A DNA stretch of 64,000 nucleotides, taken from Arthrobacter sp. OAP107 (GTDB lineage Bacteria; Actinomycetota; Actinomycetes; Actinomycetales; Micrococcaceae). Made by a program: the position numbers and the translations under genes. Below are positions 62,998 through 64,000 of this stretch, in pieces. Within the stretch, counting starts at the first letter, position 1. Each line of letters begins with the position of its first letter. Location: NCBI RefSeq assembly GCF_040546765.1, contig NZ_JBEPOK010000001.1, positions 5,022,001-5,086,000 on the forward strand, given 5' to 3'. Under the pieces are notes generated by a model. The model saw only the letters and a list, made by a program, of their open reading frames with translations. It was not told the DNA's origin and did no database searches.

Positions 62998-63567
62998 GTG
63001 ACTTTGACTACGATCCGCACCGCCGCCGCGACCTCGCTCGCCGCCGCAGGTCTCCTGTTTACTCTCGCCGCGTGTTCCACGCCAGCCACCACCCAGCCCG
63101 CCACCTCTGCCCCTGCTTCCACCGCAACGGCAACCGCAACCACTTCATCCAGCGCCGCCACGGAGCCCTGCGCCGGTGTGAAGGTAATCGTCGATTCGGG
63201 CGCCTTGAAGCAGGCCGCCGCTGACACGTCCGTTTGCGTGCCCGCGGACGGGCCGACTCTCGCATCCAAGGTCCTCGACGAGGCCAAGGTGAAGACCGAG
63301 GGCACTGACCAGTACCCCAAGGAACTGGTGTGCCGGGTGAACGGTGTGCCCGCCGCCGACTTCAGCATCGCCCACAAGGGCGGCACGTACAAGGAAGAAT
63401 GCAAGAAGACGCCCGCCTCCTTTGCCTACTGGGCACTGTGGGTTAAGCCGGCCTCTGGCGCCTGGGGATACGCGCAGGAAGGCCTCGCCACTTTGAAGGT
63501 CAGCCCGGGACAGAGCCTGGAACTGCTCTTCACGGTCGACGGCGCACCGGCCGCCCCCGCGGCGTGA
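62998..63567 (+). CDS. Secreted lipoprotein, SCO2322-like, preceding an ECF transporter
   Basis: A 189-residue lipoprotein. After a short polar start and a hydrophobic core, LAACS is the lipobox (Cys about residue 26). A threonine/alanine/serine-rich linker of about 30 residues follows, then a compact domain with four cysteines (CAGVKVIV, SVCVPADGPT, LVCRVNGVP, EECKKTPASFAYWALWV). This pattern resembles the SCO2322/DUF4430-like proteins found before ECF T-components in actinobacteria. GTG at 62998. It ends in GTGA overlap with the next gene, so the two proteins probably work together in vitamin or metal uptake. Confidence 0.75.
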   Translation: MTLTTIRTAAATSLAAAGLLFTLAACSTPATTQPATSAPASTATATATTSSSAATEPCAGVKVIVDSGALKQAAADTSVCVPADGPTLASKVLDEAKVKTEGTDQYPKELVCRVNGVPAADFSIAHKGGTYKEECKKTPASFAYWALWVKPASGAWGYAQEGLATLKVSPGQSLELLFTVDGAPAAPAA

Positions 63568-64000
63568 CCTTTCGACCCGCGCCGTTACGCGCAGCGGCGG
63601 CTCTCGCCGCCGTCTTCATCGCGGCGCGGGTCATCTACCGCATTCTCTTCAACGGTGCGGGCACCGGCAGCCCGGTTCTTCTCGACATACCGCCGGTGCC
63701 GCTGCCTGCCCCGTACGCCCATGTGGTCCTCCTCGGTCCGGTAACGGCGCCTGGCCTCTGGGAGGCGGTCCTGTCCGCCCTGCCGATTGCCGGGATGATC
63801 CTCGCTTTCGGCATGCTCAACGCCTGGGTGGATGTTGCCCGCGGCTTCGTGCACCTGGCCCGCGGCGGCCCGATGCAGGGCATGGCCAGGATGCTTGTGG
63901 TGGCCTGGGCGGCGCTGCCGGCGCTCTCCGACGCCGTGAACTCCGTGCGCCTCGCTTTTCGATTGCGGGGCGAAAGATTCGGGCCCCGCGCCCTTGTTCC
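63564..64000 (+). CDS. ECF transporter T component, N-terminal part
   Basis: The first 145 codons of a membrane protein that continues off the window. The GTG at 63564 overlaps the lipoprotein stop. Hydrophobic helices at about residues 10-25, 65-85 and 110-125 fit the T (EcfT/CbiQ) component. The segment MARMLVVAWAALPALSDAVN and the following basic AFRLRGERFGP resemble the coupling-helix A-R-G-type motifs of EcfT. The A and S components are expected downstream. The transported substrate is not evident. Confidence 0.7.
   Translation, partial: MTFRPAPLRAAAALAAVFIAARVIYRILFNGAGTGSPVLLDIPPVPLPAPYAHVVLLGPVTAPGLWEAVLSALPIAGMILAFGMLNAWVDVARGFVHLARGGPMQGMARMLVVAWAALPALSDAVNSVRLAFRLRGERFGPRALV

Overview
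The window is high-GC DNA with actinobacterial gene content: an LGFP-repeat cell-wall protein, a DUF1206 membrane protein, a putrescine-oxidase-like gene, lipoprotein-anchored ABC receptors and an ECF transporter whose accessory lipoprotein precedes it. Together these suggest a soil Micrococcaceae of the Arthrobacter group. The assignment is made by recognition, not by database search. No rRNA, tRNA or CRISPR array was seen.

Layout. 0-6 kb: the N-terminal part of a putrescine oxidase gene diverging from a TetR regulator across a 21-bp palindrome, a GNAT-like protein, a frameshifted L,D-transpeptidase/LGFP protein and a membrane GGDEF-EAL enzyme. 6-12 kb: a polar amino-acid ABC importer operon with a Gfo/Idh/MocA oxidoreductase and a DadA-like FAD enzyme, facing a LacI regulator with paired operators. 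12-16.6 kb: a GH13 trehalose-synthase-like gene, a truncated XRE regulator fused by overlap to an SDR gene, and a zinc-ribbon protein. 16.7-24 kb: a polyol (sorbitol/xylitol type) operon with ABC importer, dehydrogenase, PfkB kinase and a decayed LacI, divergent from an AraC regulator. 24-33.7 kb: a tctCBA importer with UspA, a decayed LysR gene, and a D-glucarate pathway (kdgD, semialdehyde dehydrogenase, glucarate dehydratase) plus an AEC transporter. 33.8-38.5 kb: mixed housekeeping genes (CbxX-type AAA ATPase, DUF1206, YbdK ligase, small proteins).

38.6-62.5 kb is an accessory catabolic island. It holds two MFS permeases and an AEC permease, a PPC-domain protein, two FadR-type GntR regulators, two dehydrogenases (an SDR and a beta-hydroxyacid dehydrogenase), a 2-oxoacid or diketone dehydrogenase whose E2 is split into a free 75-residue lipoyl protein and a separate catalytic core, and a module of two amidohydrolase-fold proteins with a Rieske ferredoxin and a flavin/2Fe-2S reductase but no conventional oxygenase subunit. 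Two families of repeated operator-like sites tie these transcription units into what looks like one regulon: TTGGTnnnACCAA, mostly inside promoter spacers, and heptad-phased GGATCCn repeats. A nest of insertion sequences (an IS110-type element inside an IS30-type element, next to a second IS110-type element) splits the island. 63-64 kb begins a lipoprotein/ECF transporter operon that continues off the window.

Four genes between 2 and 29 kb carry single-base frameshifts. Either several regulators and surface genes are decaying here or the sequence has residual indel errors. My most interesting candidates are the split-E2 dehydrogenase, the paired amidohydrolase/Rieske module and the two-motif regulon.
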